From positions 9,137,528-9,201,527 of the forward strand of contig CM041200.1 of the NCBI GenBank assembly GCA_023078555.1: a stretch of DNA of 64,000 nucleotides. The letters are read 5' to 3'. This DNA comes from Ulva prolifera. Taxonomy: Eukaryota > Chlorophyta > Ulvophyceae > Ulvales > Ulvaceae. The position numbers and the translations under genes are program-made. Shown in pieces: positions 21,829 through 33,900 of the stretch. The notes beneath the pieces were generated by a model. It did not search any database and was not told where the DNA came from. It saw only the letters and a program-made list of their open reading frames with translations. How positions within the stretch are numbered: the first letter of the stretch is position 1; every line of letters begins with the position of its first letter.

Positions 21829-24300
21829 GATCAGTAAGAGCAAAGCGAAACGAAGCCCTCAGACAGCTTGCAGACCCCCATGGTTACCGCCAAAATGTGA
21901 GCTACGTGCGGCTTTGCTGCTGCGGAGATTCAGTGCAGAGTCACTGCTTTAAATGCCACCATGGCATGGTCGCGCCGCATGATGTTCAGTACATGTGTAC
22001 AAGGCTGAGAGCAAATGACGTTACACCACAGACGCACAGGCTTTTCAGTGTAGCTGACACTGTTCTTGCAGTCGAGTTACAACTGCAATTGTGCTATGAT
22101 GCGAAACATTGTTTACAGAAGTTGGTGGAAGCGCTTGTCTAGGGCCGTTTTGTCAATGCAGCATGTGCTTACGTCATGGCATGAGCTGACCAGCGTTGCC
22201 ACACGTACAACCGAGCTTGGCCGCCCTGGTCCCGTTGCAGCACTGTGGCTAAGCGATACCCATGGAGTAATATGGGTTCATGCCCTCATCTCTGAGACAC
22301 AGAAGTGTGCCTCTGTGACAGTGCTGCTGGTTCGCGCGGCCTCCATCACTGAAACTACTTGTCGGTGCAGCACGGCACCTGCCAGCATCCTGACATGTCA
22401 AAGCCGAGTAGATGCCAGCATGCTGCTTGAGTGCAACGTTGAATCAGCTGCAGCAACATTTCACAGCGCTGAAGTGCGAGTTTTGATGGTCCAATCTGGA
22501 GCGGCCAGGGATCATTAAGGGACGCAAGTGTAGCACATTATTGCTTTGGTCAATCAGTCGTCCCGGTCAATCAGTCGGCCGGGTTGCCAACACGTATCAA
22601 GTGTGGAATGTTGCAAACAAGTTGTGACACCCGCTGACATATTGTTCACTGTGATGTGTGTTCACGTGGACATGCTGTGCAATCCCGAAGCTGTCAATCT
22701 GCTCAGCAAGGGTCCACAAACAGTCCAGGGCGTACACAAGCGCCGCCACACGGTAGTACTACAGCGACATTGGCATCTGCTGGACTGGGACTGATCGACG
22801 ATCCTACTGCACCTTGATGATCCCATAGGAAGAGCAGGCATAGCCTGGCACATATTGGTCAAGGAGTACCCAAACTCGTCAGTGACAGTACAGCACATGG
22901 ACCATACCTAGCAAACCTCATCCACATGCAGGCACCATGCCGGATGGCGCAAAGCTTCACAGACTCCATCTGTTCCCGACCAATTGCTGTGAATCATTCC
23001 CTTCTCGGCAAGTGGAGCACTTCAGAAGCCCAGGTGATCAGACTCCACAATCTGGCGTACCACGCCCATCGCAACCAAAAAGTGCATCACACGGTGAGGA
23101 GCACTTACGCCGTTCATTTGCCACACCTGGCTCCTACATGCCGATAATTCAGTCCTGTGCTCCATGCCTGAAAATCATCAGTTGCCAAATCAGCAGACAG
23201 TGATCATGGTAGCGGCAACCATCACAGTGTAGCAGGCATGAACTAATACTTCTGGTGCCATGGCGACGTGGGCAAGAGGCAGCTGTCGTTGGTGTGGTCG
23301 ATCAAAACCAGACGGCAAGGTGAATTTGAAAGTGCTCCCTGCATGACACAGTGTGAGGTCTTGCACAAAGAACCGATGAGCGGTGCTGACTGCACGGTGG
23401 ACAGGCAGCACCTGCGGCTTCGCAATCACGAGCCATTGAATCCACGCTGCATATGGCTGTTGATTCCCACGTGATGTTGAGATCAAGCCGGCAATTTCCA
23501 CAACATATGCGTCTGCTTGGTAAACCAGCAGTCCAACATCAATCTCCGAGCCATGTAAGTCACGGCCATCTGAACATGGTACCATGATGCTCACGTACTC
23601 ACAAGCAACAAGAGACTGCCACCCATCAGTATGCCGGTATACTGCACACGCATTCACAGACAGAGCCTCATATCTGACGCGCAACGGTGACAATGTCATA
23701 CCAAGCCCACCATGTGGACATCAGGGGCTTGATGTGTGAAAGCCCCACATGTTTCACTTCAGACTTCAATCACTGCCATGGACCCCACAGTCAGTCCACA
23801 ACGCAGCCTGGGATGGTTGATGTTTGAAGGGTTCAGCACAGCGATGTCTTGTTCAACTGTGCCTTGATCTGTGAAGAGGTGTGGCGGGCGATCGAGGCAT
23901 GGTAGTGGGCTGGAGCCACCTGGCCTTGGCATGACTCAGGTCCCGGACTGTCCAGCTGCAAGTCGCAAGGAGTGACTGTGTCATGCCTCAGGGATCTCAA
24001 AGGCAGAAGATCTCGAAAGATCGACTGGAACGCACCATCCGTAGCATGGTTTGGCAGAAAGCTGCCCCAAAGCTTCATGCGGCTGTAAGCGGCTGGCAAC
24101 GAATAGCGCAGAATCTCACGCTGTAGGCGCAACAGTGGATTTAAAGTCTGCGCGAGTGCGTGGTGAGTTGCCATGGCGATGCCGATACGTCTGGCGAACT
24201 CCCCGGCACAGTGACCATGTTACCGTCAAAAGTCCAATTGGTGGAGTTCAATACCTCAGAGCTACCATGATCTAATAAAATCGAGGAATTCGCCTAACGA
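21829..24300. other. Unassigned region; block related to 37600-39100
   Basis: No gene was recognised with confidence. Several short blocks recur in the same order at 37.6-39.1 kb: CACTGTGGCTA near 22242 and 37707, GCCAT-rich coding-like sequence near 23230-23290 and 38605-38650, GCCATGGAC near 23776 and 38762, and a GCGATGTC..CGAGGC segment near 23840-23900 and 38868-38930. Similarity is patchy and old. Confidence 0.35.
23190..23699 (-). CDS. Possible exon of unknown gene (169 codons)
   Basis: The longest open stretch on the minus strand here. Its QLPLAHVAMAPEVLVHA end resembles SCLSKEMAPEVYDCC read on the minus strand of the related block near 38585-38640. This weak protein-level match is the only support for coding. 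No domain recognised and no confident splice sites. Confidence 0.25.
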   Translation of the reverse strand: MTLSPLRVRYEALSVNACAVYRHTDGWQSLVACEYVSIMVPCSDGRDLHGSEIDVGLLVYQADAYVVEIAGLISTSRGNQQPYAAWIQWLVIAKPQVLPVHRAVSTAHRFFVQDLTLCHAGSTFKFTLPSGFDRPHQRQLPLAHVAMAPEVLVHACYTVMVAATMITVC

Positions 24301-26380
24301 TGGGAGCCAAGGTGAAAGCTGCGCTGCGCATCTCAGCGGAGCATGCTCGCCCAGGCTGCCTAAAACCCTCCGCAAACTGCGATGGAAGTACAAGTGCGAA
24401 ACTCTCAGGCCCTGATCGTACAAGCTGGGTGATTGATGTGGCAACGTGTGTGCTTCAAACATACTGATCAAAACGCTGTCTGTTGTTTGCGATTACGCGC
24501 GAGCCCTGCCAAACTGTCTCAGGGATGTGACTCTTCTGTACGGTCGCACGGCATCAGAAGCTCCGGAAATTTTAACAGCTGTATGATTTTGCGTGCTGGG
24601 TCACCATGTGATGTGGAATTCTTTCATGACGACCATTCAAAAAAAAACGCGATCGTTTCGTTCGCATGGCCGTGGAAATGCACTGTGATAAGCTTCTGAG
24701 GCACAGTCCAAGCGGTGCGTGCACGTAACATGCTTTCATCTCGAGCTTTTTGAGTAAGCTGGAGGCACTTCGCTGCTTGTTCCCTCGTAGCACGGAAGCA
24801 CGCTTCTCAGATCATGCCCGTTGCACATAGTTGTGCCACTGATAGAGGACTTCAGCGTCATTTGCACCCCTTTGTTCATGTTTTTTCTCAATTGCAGGGT
24901 ACATTATAGTTAATTGTTTGTAGGGTATGCTCCACCTTCAGCCCCTGACTCCTGATATGTACATGTAGTGCTGCAGCACTGACTGTTGCTTCATCTTGAG
25001 ACGACACAGAGTCACCGCTGTTCGCATCGCAAAATCTTTGCAACCACCTCAGACCATGCTACGCTATGCGCCCAGTGAAATCAGCTGCTGAAATCCCAGC
25101 AGAGAAAGGCTGCTGCCCCGCGTAGTGTGCATCATGTATCATGGGGGTTTGCTGCCGTCTATCTCCCGATCTGCATGGCATTGTTCGTGAAGTCCACAAG
25201 TTTCAACCGCAAAGTCGTCGTATGTTCGCCTGGCGCTGACCCTGGGACAGAGGTAACTGAGGGCAGCAAGTGTGCTGTACAGGCACCAGGTGTTTCCGAA
25301 GCCTCAACTGTGCCCGGCGTGTGTGCGTTGTCCGCCGCCCGCCGGTGTCAGATGCACTTGCGCATGGCTGGTGGCACATGCATGCTGAACAGCATCCAGA
25401 TTGCCTTACAGTGGTGGAGACGATCATGCACGCCTGCGCAGGCGGGGGCCTCTGCTACCCCCGCGCGGGGAGCAAGCCTGATCAGCGCTCCCCCCCTATG
25501 TACCATCCGTCTTCATGACAACGTGGCAGCGAAACATCGAACGTTGCCAATGCTCCACGATGACCATCAACATACCAGTCGTCTACGCGCTTGGCGCATG
25601 CATGTTCTCAGATCAAGTTCACTGCTTGCCGGAATGACATCGAATCATGCCGCAAATGATGGTGGATCGATAGGCCAACACACTGCAGGACCATTTGAGT
25701 CCATGTGGCAATCCAGTGATGTGGCCGCGACGCGCAAGTCGCGACGTGCAGGGCTCCAGTGGTATAGCGGCGATATCACTGGATTGCCACAGTCCACGCA
25801 GTGTTTGTTCGGAAGTGTAAGTGGTTCTTTTGTTTATATATCCATATAGTACAAGCAATTCGATACAGAGGTCCCCTCATGGCCCGTGCTAAGAATGAAT
25901 AAATCTATTGAAAGAGTGAAAAGTGCCACCATCGCTCTGATCTGCCTCTTAGCGTGGGCGCTCAACGTACACTGGAGCAAACAAGCTCGAGCTGATCAGC
26001 ATTTCTGCATCAGACAACGGTAAAAGGCCAGAAGCTATGCCTGTAAAATGTGTTGGCCGGCACAGATCCTGAGCCCACAGCTGCCGGGCAGCGTGTAATG
26101 CATGAGCGGTGCATCCTGCAATTGGTTAACTCTGTGGAACAGCCCAGGTCACCCTACTGCCATCTCAACAGCGTCTTTGATTGTTGCGGACAGGTATTCG
26201 CCAGCTGCGTCCATCAACTGCTTTGACGGCCTCCATTCTGGGTTCAAATCTGCACCAAAGCGCCACTCAGCACCACTCGGCATGATATCATGATCGCATT
26301 TCCACATGGCCACTGCACTGCTACTTGCCTTCAGTCTAGAACATGAGCGTGCAGACACAGGGTGCTCAGGCTCTAGACAC
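24300..26380. other. No recognisable gene; one small inverted-repeat structure
   Basis: A 240-codon open frame at 25127-25849 (plus) has no recognisable motif and its shadow frames are also open, so I do not call it a gene. A 16-bp perfect inverted repeat (GTGGCAATCCAGTGAT, 25705-25720 and 25775-25790) is listed separately. Confidence 0.4.
25705..25790. repeat. 86-bp structure with 16-bp terminal inverted repeats
   Basis: GTGGCAATCCAGTGAT at 25705-25720 pairs with ATCACTGGATTGCCAC at 25775-25790. The 54-bp interior contains a smaller dyad around GTCGCGAC. Could be a tiny MITE or an RNA hairpin; no target duplication is obvious. Confidence 0.6.
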
Positions 26381-26384
26381 CTTT

Positions 26385-26485
26385 CTCTACTGCAGGTTGT
26401 ACGGCCATATGTCATGCATGACATTGCATTGCTGGTCATGGTGTAGCGGCAATGCAATGTCATGGCCGTACAACTTGCAGTAGAG
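26385..26485. repeat. Nested hairpin just downstream of the Hsp70 stop codon
   Basis: Outer arms 26385-26408 and 26462-26485 are 24 bp with one mismatch. Inner arms ATGACATTGCATTGC (26418-26432) and its complement (26449-26463) are perfect. On the Hsp70 transcript this falls about 90-190 nt after the stop, so it would fold in the 3' UTR or near the cleavage site. A role in 3'-end formation or mRNA stability is inference. Confidence 0.75.
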
Positions 26486-26572
26486 CATCCGACCTGTGTA
26501 GAAGTCAACAGCTGCACACAGGCCTGTATGCTCATGATGCATTTATGCAAGCATCGTACAGGCAGTCAATGC

Positions 26573-29500
26573 CTAGAGGATGAGACACCCTTGCAGCACA
26601 TGAAGCCATGCGAAGAGCGCACTGATTGCGTTCCGGACGGCGCAGCTGCACAACGCCTCAAGCTCAGAGCGCCGGCCGTAGTACTCATCAGGCTCCCGCA
26701 GGTCGCTCCCGGACTCCATCCACGCCATCATCTTGTCCTTTGCCCTGACCACTGCAGACACATCGAAGCGTTGCAGATCGCTCTCCAAGCCAGCAGCGAG
26801 GGCCTTCTTGATGCCAAAGATGTACGCTGACAGCGCGTTCTTTGCCTTGTGCTTTTTTAGCACAGCTTCATCGGCTCGCCTGTAGCGCTCGGCCTCTGCA
26901 ATCATCCTCTGCAGCTCCTGCTCGGTGTGCCGGCCGCTGTTGTGGTCGATGGTGATCTTCATCGAGTTGACCGTACCCTTGTGCTTGGCCGTCACGGTCA
27001 AGATGCCATCAGAGTCGATGGTGAACGTGACCTCAAAACTCTGTGAGCCCTTCGGTCCGAGGGGCAGGTCTCGCAACGAAAATGACCCCAGCTGGCTGTT
27101 GAGTGAGGCCACAGCCCGCTCACCCTCATGCACTGGGAAGCTACATGCTGACTGGTCGTCATGCACAGTATAGTAGTCGCATTTGGTCACACTGGTCGGG
27201 ATCTTGGTGTTCCTCGGGATCACGACCGAGAATTTGTCCCCGTGGCAGCTGACCCCCAGGGACAGCGGGGTGACGTCCTGCAGGTGCAGTGACTCGATGA
27301 CACTGCTGGACCACGTGTCAGTCAACATGGCCGCCTGAACAGCAGCCCCGTGCGCAACAGCCTCATCCGGATTGACGGTCTTGCTCAGCAGCTTCCCGCC
27401 AAACAGGTTCTGCAGCAGGGACTGGATCCGCGGGATGCGCGTGGAGCCACCCACAAGCACCACCTCGTCGACCTGGTGCGGCTTCAGGCCCGCCGCGTCC
27501 AGGCAGCGGGTGACCGGCAGCATGCAGCGCTGGAACAAGTCCTCGCACAGGTCCTCGAATTTCGCACACGTGATGGAGGTGAAGAAGTCATCACCCTTGA
27601 TGAGACTTGCGACCTCGACCGGGGCGCAGTCTCTGCTTGACAGGGTGCGCTTTGCAACCTCGGCAGCCCCATGGAGCCGCCTGCGGGCCCGTGTGTCTGA
27701 TGACAAGTCAACTCTGTACTTTTTCTGGATTTCCTGCATATGCAAGGATTGTGCAGGCGTACAGGGGCTTGTTTTAGGTATGTCTCAACAGCGCAATGCC
27801 AGAGCAGAGGCGCAACCTCACCTCTGTCCCAGTCTTGGATGGAATCAGTTCATTTGCATTGCTCTGATAGACGGGCATCATGCGGACATCTGGCAAATGG
27901 GATGCTCGTTTCAGCGTGTATCATGGCATTGGATGCTGCAGTGTCCAAGTGCGTTCACAACGAGATGTGCCGGTTCGAGCGGCAGTGGGGCGAGTGGCCA
28001 AGGGACCAAGCCCCACAAGTGCTACGGGCACCGAGCCACACCCTCACGTGAGGGTGCACGTGGAGACATTTCAGCCAGTGCAGATCACACTGTGGCACAC
28101 GGCAGGCCTGCCTCGCTTGCTTTGTCCTTTAACACACGGCAGGCGAGATGTTTTGCATGCTCCAGAGGTGGCAATCTCAACATGCAGTGTGCAGTGCACT
28201 CGCACACCCTCACCACAAGCGTGCAAGCGTGCCATGGCTTCCTAGGAAGCTGTACCATGGCATACACAGCGCAGGCACGTGGCAACATGCGTCGACGAAC
28301 GCGTCGACGGACGCGCATGGCCACGCTCGGCATGACAGCATCGCTGCTGGCCTGCTCGCGTGAGGATGCTACCTACCCGCAGTGTTGGGTCACCGGGCCT
28401 GATCACATAGAACAATTCCGAGTATCCGAGTCTGGTTTTTGGATGGCATCCCTGATAATGCTGCAGAGTGACCCAAAACTACCTACACGCTGCACACGCA
28501 GACGCCTGTGGCGGCAACACCAGCGTGGCAGAGGAAGGAATTAGCACCTGCATCAAGTGGTCCACGAGGCACTTGTCAAAGTCTTCACCACCCAGGTGTG
28601 TGTCGCCATCCTTTGCGAGCACTTCGAACTTGCCGCCTTCTATCTCTAGTGCAGAAACGTCACATGTGCCGCCCCCGAGGTCGTAGATGATGACCTTGCT
28701 CTTGCCCACGTGGTGGCGCTGCAGGCCGTAGGTCAGTGCGGCTGCAACCGGCTCGCTGATGATCCTGAGCACCTCCAGCCCCGCAATCTTGCCAGCCTCA
28801 ACGGTCGCGGAGCGCTGGGCATCGTTGAAGTAGGCCGGCACGGTGATGACAGCTTGTGTGACATCGCCGTCCAGGAAGTCCTCAGCAAACTTCTTCATCC
28901 GTGCCAGTACCATCGATGAGATCTGCTGGGGAGCGTATTCCTTCATCTTGCCCTCATGTTGCACCCTGAGCACTGGCTTGTCTGCAGTCCCTTCGTGCAC
29001 CTTGAAAGGCCACAGCTGCATGTCTTTTTGCACAACAGTGTCTGAAAAGTGGTGTCCAATCATACGCTTGGCATCATATATCCTGCATGCAGCATTGTGC
29101 ACTGTTCCACGTGGCAAACATTCCATGAGCCTCGAGGCAGGAGATGCAAGCCACAAACATCATGATGAACGCAGGCCGACCTAAATTCAGTCTGAGAACG
29201 GGTCCTAAACAGGCATTGGGACAAACACACACATGTGCACAGCACTGTGCTTCCATGATACAAACCCTCTTATCAGTCAAACGCTGTGGATCAAGGTCTA
29301 GGAGCCCACGGCAGACCCCTTGCATAAGATGCACAGCCCCGGGGACTCGACGCTACGTGCTGCAGCTGTAATTGCAAGTGCCACTTGCGGTGCAATGCAA
29401 GTGCCACTTGCGGTGCAATGCATTTGAACTGTATCACAGGCATTACGGACCCACCCTGCCTCCTCTGCCCACGACCAGTCAAACGTCGCAGGGTCAGCAC

Positions 29501-30012
29501 AACCCTGCTGATTTGGGCACAGATAAGCTCAGGGGCGAGAGTCCTCAGGAGCAGGTCTTGTATGCTTGCAATGCCATCTCGGGAGCGACCTGCCGGTGCT
29601 CGCGGCATGCATAGTAAATGAGGAACACAGGGCCAGAGGGTTTCCTGTGCTGCGTCGACGATCGGCTTAGCTGGCGTCCGATGCTTCGCAACGCCATGGT
29701 GCACCCCCCCGGCATGGCCATGGCCGGTGGCAGATGTCGAGTGCCTCAATCGATTGTATCAATGACGACGCCCCGAGTCCCCAGGCATGAAAACTGGAGA
29801 TCGTACGTATTTTCTGCGTTTCGATGAGCTTGGCTTTTCGCTGCCTCTCCGATGAGTCTCTCGGTGTCAGTGAAGGCGACGTACGACGGCGTGACGCGGC
29901 AGCCCGAGTCGTTGCTGATGATTTCTACACGACCCTTCTGATATACCGCTACACAGCTGTAAGTCGTGCCAAGATCAATACCGACAGCGGGACAGACGCG
30001 TCGGCCTGGCAT
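26573..30012 (-). CDS. Hsp70 chaperone (three exons)
   Basis: Exons 30012-29807, 29082-28548 and 27733-26573 join in frame to about 633 residues, near the usual 640-660. The N-terminal ATPase shows [15 protein letters not shown] (phosphate 1), [13 protein letters not shown] (phosphate 2) and [17 protein letters not shown] (adenosine). The linker DVTPLSLGV leads to the beta substrate-binding domain and helical lid. No N-terminal targeting peptide, so cytosolic or nuclear. It folds client proteins in an ATP cycle with J-proteins and exchange factors. Odd points: Cys replaces the usual Phe in GGGTFD, and the C terminus ends [10 protein letters not shown] with no EEVD (cytosolic) or ER-retention signal, so docking of TPR co-chaperones such as Hop is not expected. 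A further 3' exon cannot be excluded. The divergent neighbour encodes its likely exchange factor. Confidence 0.92.
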
Positions 30013-30950
30013 GGTGCACTGGTCTGCAGCTAGCTATAGCATACTGTCAACGGGAGCACAACGTTTTGTAATCACACGGGGCCGCGCGCGATATCGGCCG
30101 CTTGGAGCACAGAGCGCTGTCAATATCACAGGAAACATCTCGATGTACGTACTGCTGGGCATGTGTTTAAATCCTGCCGAAATGCGCACATTGCACACGC
30201 ACGTCGTCGCTGTGCAGCGTCGTTACACGGGTGTCTGTCACCGGAGGCAGCACCGGAACTTCGCCGCGGTGTGAGCTGCTGTGATGCGGATATCCATATG
30301 TCGGAGACTTGGAGCACCTGTGCACACCTGTGAGCTCGATCGGTACCTCGAGATCTGGACCTGCTCAGCCTCTGCAGCGACCGAGTTAGCTGATCCAACT
30401 TGGCTGTGAAGACTAACCAAACGGATGATTTTCTCCCGTTCACTCTTTTGTAACACCAAACGGATGATCTCTGTCCCGATCGCAAGGCTCGCTCAGCTGC
30501 CGTGCCGCGGCATGCCGTATGCAAATTGTCACCAAAGGGTGACCGGGTTGGACTGAACACAGTCGAGATATCTAACACTAGTCAGCTGGGAAGGCCGGGT
30601 TACCTGCTTAGAAGCTGCGCGCATGCGAGTTTGTCAAACAAGCTAGCAGCGCTGCCGCGGAAGTCCGTGTGTGAGTTTTAGCTCACAATTGGCATGCGCA
30701 CGCACTGAACGACCTTGCCAGTGCCCCCTATGTCGACAATACATATATGTGTAACACGAAGGCCAAGGTAAATGCAGCAAAGAAGTCTCAGCACAAACGT
30801 GTATATGCATGCACCATTCGACATCGTCCAGCCGTGAGTGCGTTCCATGTGTGCATGTACCGCTGAAAATGGCAGATCGATCTGTAGCTGGCTGCCGATT
30901 TCACAGGAACGGTGCAATGCACAGGTGTTTCTGATCGCTTGCGGGGAAAT
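30013..30950. promoter_or_regulatory. Shared divergent promoter region of Hsp70 and Hsp110-like genes
   Basis: 938 bp separate the two start codons. ACCAAACGGATGAT occurs twice in direct orientation (30416-30429 and 30455-30468), each followed by a pyrimidine-rich CTCCCGT/CTGTCCCG stretch. A dyad GTCACCAAAGGGTGAC lies near 30528. No canonical heat-shock element (GAAnnTTC or TTCnnGAA) was found; the closest is GGAACTTCG near 30254, with a 1-nt spacer. Co-regulation is inferred from arrangement only. Confidence 0.5.
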
Positions 30951-33900
30951 ATGGTATACGTGGGCATCGAGATTGGCAATGCGACGTCGTGTGTCGCGCT
31001 CACAGCTCGAGGCCGACAAGGGGTCGACGTGATTGCGAATTCCGAGGGACGGAAAGAGACTCCAACAGTGGTGCAGTATGGCACGAAGATGCGCGCGGTG
31101 GGCAGCAAAGTCACGGGCGGCCATGCATGCGACATCGACTGCACCATTGCTCAAGTGAAGAGGTTGATTGGCAAGTGCCACGCGGGCCTTCCGCAAAACG
31201 ACCGTTTCCTGTATAGTGTAGTGCAAGACGATGAAATTCGGCCTGGGTTCTGCATGATCAATGTGAAAGGAATGCGCCTCTCTCCCGAGCAGGTGCTGGC
31301 AAGTGTGCTGAAGGATCTGAAGCAAACAGCAACTGATCATTCCAAGGCTGCGATTGACAATGCTGTCATCTCGATTCCCTGCTTCTACGGCCAAGCGCAG
31401 CGTCATTCAGTGCTGGCTTCTGCGAAGCTGGCTGGTTTGGAAAACGTGACCTTGTTGCATGAGCTCACAGCTGCAGCGCTGGACTGGGTCGCAACCAGAC
31501 CTGAATACCCGACTATACATGCCAAGAACGTCGTACTTGTGGATGTTGGGCATTCTGCAACCCAGGTGCTTCCCAAAAACTCACTAGAACTCGCTTTGCA
31601 CTGCCTAAGCTTAGCCTAGGTCTCGTGCAGCTGGTGGCTGGGTGGCTGCTGCAACACGCGTCTGTGCCCGATCCCGTGATGACGTAGCCCATCGTAGTCT
31701 CTAGCGTGCTGTTGCATGCATGTTGCGCCCTCGATTGCTGAAATAACATGTTGCGTTGAAGCCGGCGACTGCTTGACATGTGGGAAGCCAGGTAACTGGG
31801 CACCATGGCCAGAAACCGGCGCAGCAACTTGAAGCTGCAGACACATGCTGGAACAGTTCAACATCTGGGCCGCAGTGCAGGCGCCCCCGCGCAGTACTAC
31901 CAGCGAATCAGTTTACTATATGTCGTTGTATATATCTCACACAGTGTACTTTTGGCACGCTCGGCCGGTTTCTGCTGTTGTGAGTGCCCTTGAGAGTTGC
32001 CTGTGCATGTAAGCTCACAAGCAGCTGATGTTATCTGCAGCTCCTTGCAGCCTTGCTCCATTGCTTCGGTTGTGACCCTGTCCAGTCTTCTTGGGACGAT
32101 TGCATCGTGTGTTCTTCACCCCATGAACCGACCTGCAGAAGCACACCTCGATCTGCTGTCACGCACGGGCGTTGAGCTTTGTCAGCAACAGACACGTCCT
32201 ACGCTAGCCAGAGCAACCGTGAGGCCACATGCATCGCAAACCCATCTAGAAGCTGATCCGTGTCTGTTGCAGACAGACTTTTCAGCGCCTGTACTTGACG
32301 ACAACATACGGAGGCTCGCTGTCGTATGTCGTGAATGAGATGAGCAGTAGTAAAAGCCGTCTGTGCTGCGGCGCACGTGCTCAACATGATTTCATGCTGC
32401 CTGCACCTGCGCTGCATCGGGTAGGATATCATGCACTTTTCATCGGGGTTAGTATCTGTGACTCTGCAGGTGTGCATTGTGGCTGTCAGCAGCAGCTCCA
32501 TAAAAGTTGTGGCGCATGCATGGGACGATGCGGTGGGAGGACGTGACCTAGACAATGTGCTGATGAAGCATTTTGCGCGGGAGTTCCAGGGGCAAACCGG
32601 GCAAAGCCTCTGGGCCTGTCCCAGAGCTCAGGCCCGCTTGGAGAAGGAAGTCACAAAGTGCCGACACCTCCTGACCGTCAGCAAGGAGGCCCACCTGTCA
32701 GTCGACATGCTCATGGGGGACCAAGACCTGAGGTATCGTTGACCGGTCACTGTACAACATATACATGCTCACAGGGTGAGATCTGCCTGTAGATCAATAT
32801 GCACTGTGACATGCAATGGAGCCTCTGCAATGCGTTGTTGTGCCTGACAAGATCATCCAAGGCTCATCGTGCACCGAAGTCAAGAACGCTTGATGGTGAA
32901 CCTCTGGAGATACATCATGCGTGGCTGTGCACAAGAGTTGGCACGTACCGCCGCGATGGCGGCATTCCTGCACTGCCCTTCGCAAGCCCGGTCAGAGCAT
33001 GCATGCTCTGACCGGGCTTGCGAAGGGCAGTGCAGGAATGCCGCCATCGCGGCGGTACGTGCCAACTAACTGATGGCATGCTCCCATCAGTTAGTCCTCC
33101 CAGTGTGCACGTCTCAGGACTCTCATATGCCGTTAGCATGTTTCAAGTTGAGCCTAGGCTGTGTTTGGTAAAGACCCCGATAACACACCAGCTGGTTTAT
33201 GGTAGCGCTTGATCTGCCGCCTGATGCCCCATAGTTCTGGATTGTTCTAGATTGGTAACAGTCAGCGGTTCTGAGTCAGTTAGGCCGCGGCTTCTAGTAT
33301 AGGTGAATGTGGGTTTACTTAGCTGCGTCCTTGAGAGGACACGGACAATTTTGAATGAACGGGACCACATGCCTACTGGTAAAAGGCAGGTCTTTGGGGT
33401 TCATGTGTCACACGGACAACTTCAGAGAGATCGGTATGCGTAGCACCACCGGGGAAACGCATAGGCACGGAATGCCACCAGACGCCATGATATCATGAAG
33501 GTCAAGTCTGATGAGTGCTTCAGCACAGACTGCTGCTACGAATCACTGATTCGTAGCAGCATTGGCAATGGATCCATATGCCCGGTGACATGTACAGGTC
33601 CAAGGTCACACTGGGTGAGTTCGAACAGCTCAGCGCTGAGCTCGTGGTGCGTGTGGAGAGAGTCCTTCAGCAAGCCTTGAGGAAGGCTCAGATGCGAGCG
33701 GAGGACATCAATACAGTGGAGCGGGTGGGCGGAGCATCACGCACTCCAGCGATCGTGGACGCCATCAAGCGTGTCTTCCGCCTGGACAAGGAGCCCAAGA
33801 GGTCCGCACACGCAGCTGCCCGACGCATGTTCCATACGCATATATGGTCGTTGTGGTCCATCTGTACATGCGTGCTGTCAGGGTACTCGACCGCGTTCAC

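Noticed and set aside
25127..25849. 240-codon ORF as a gene
   Set aside because: No recognisable domain, composition close to its shadow frames, a 25705-25790 inverted repeat inside it, and no supporting splice structure.
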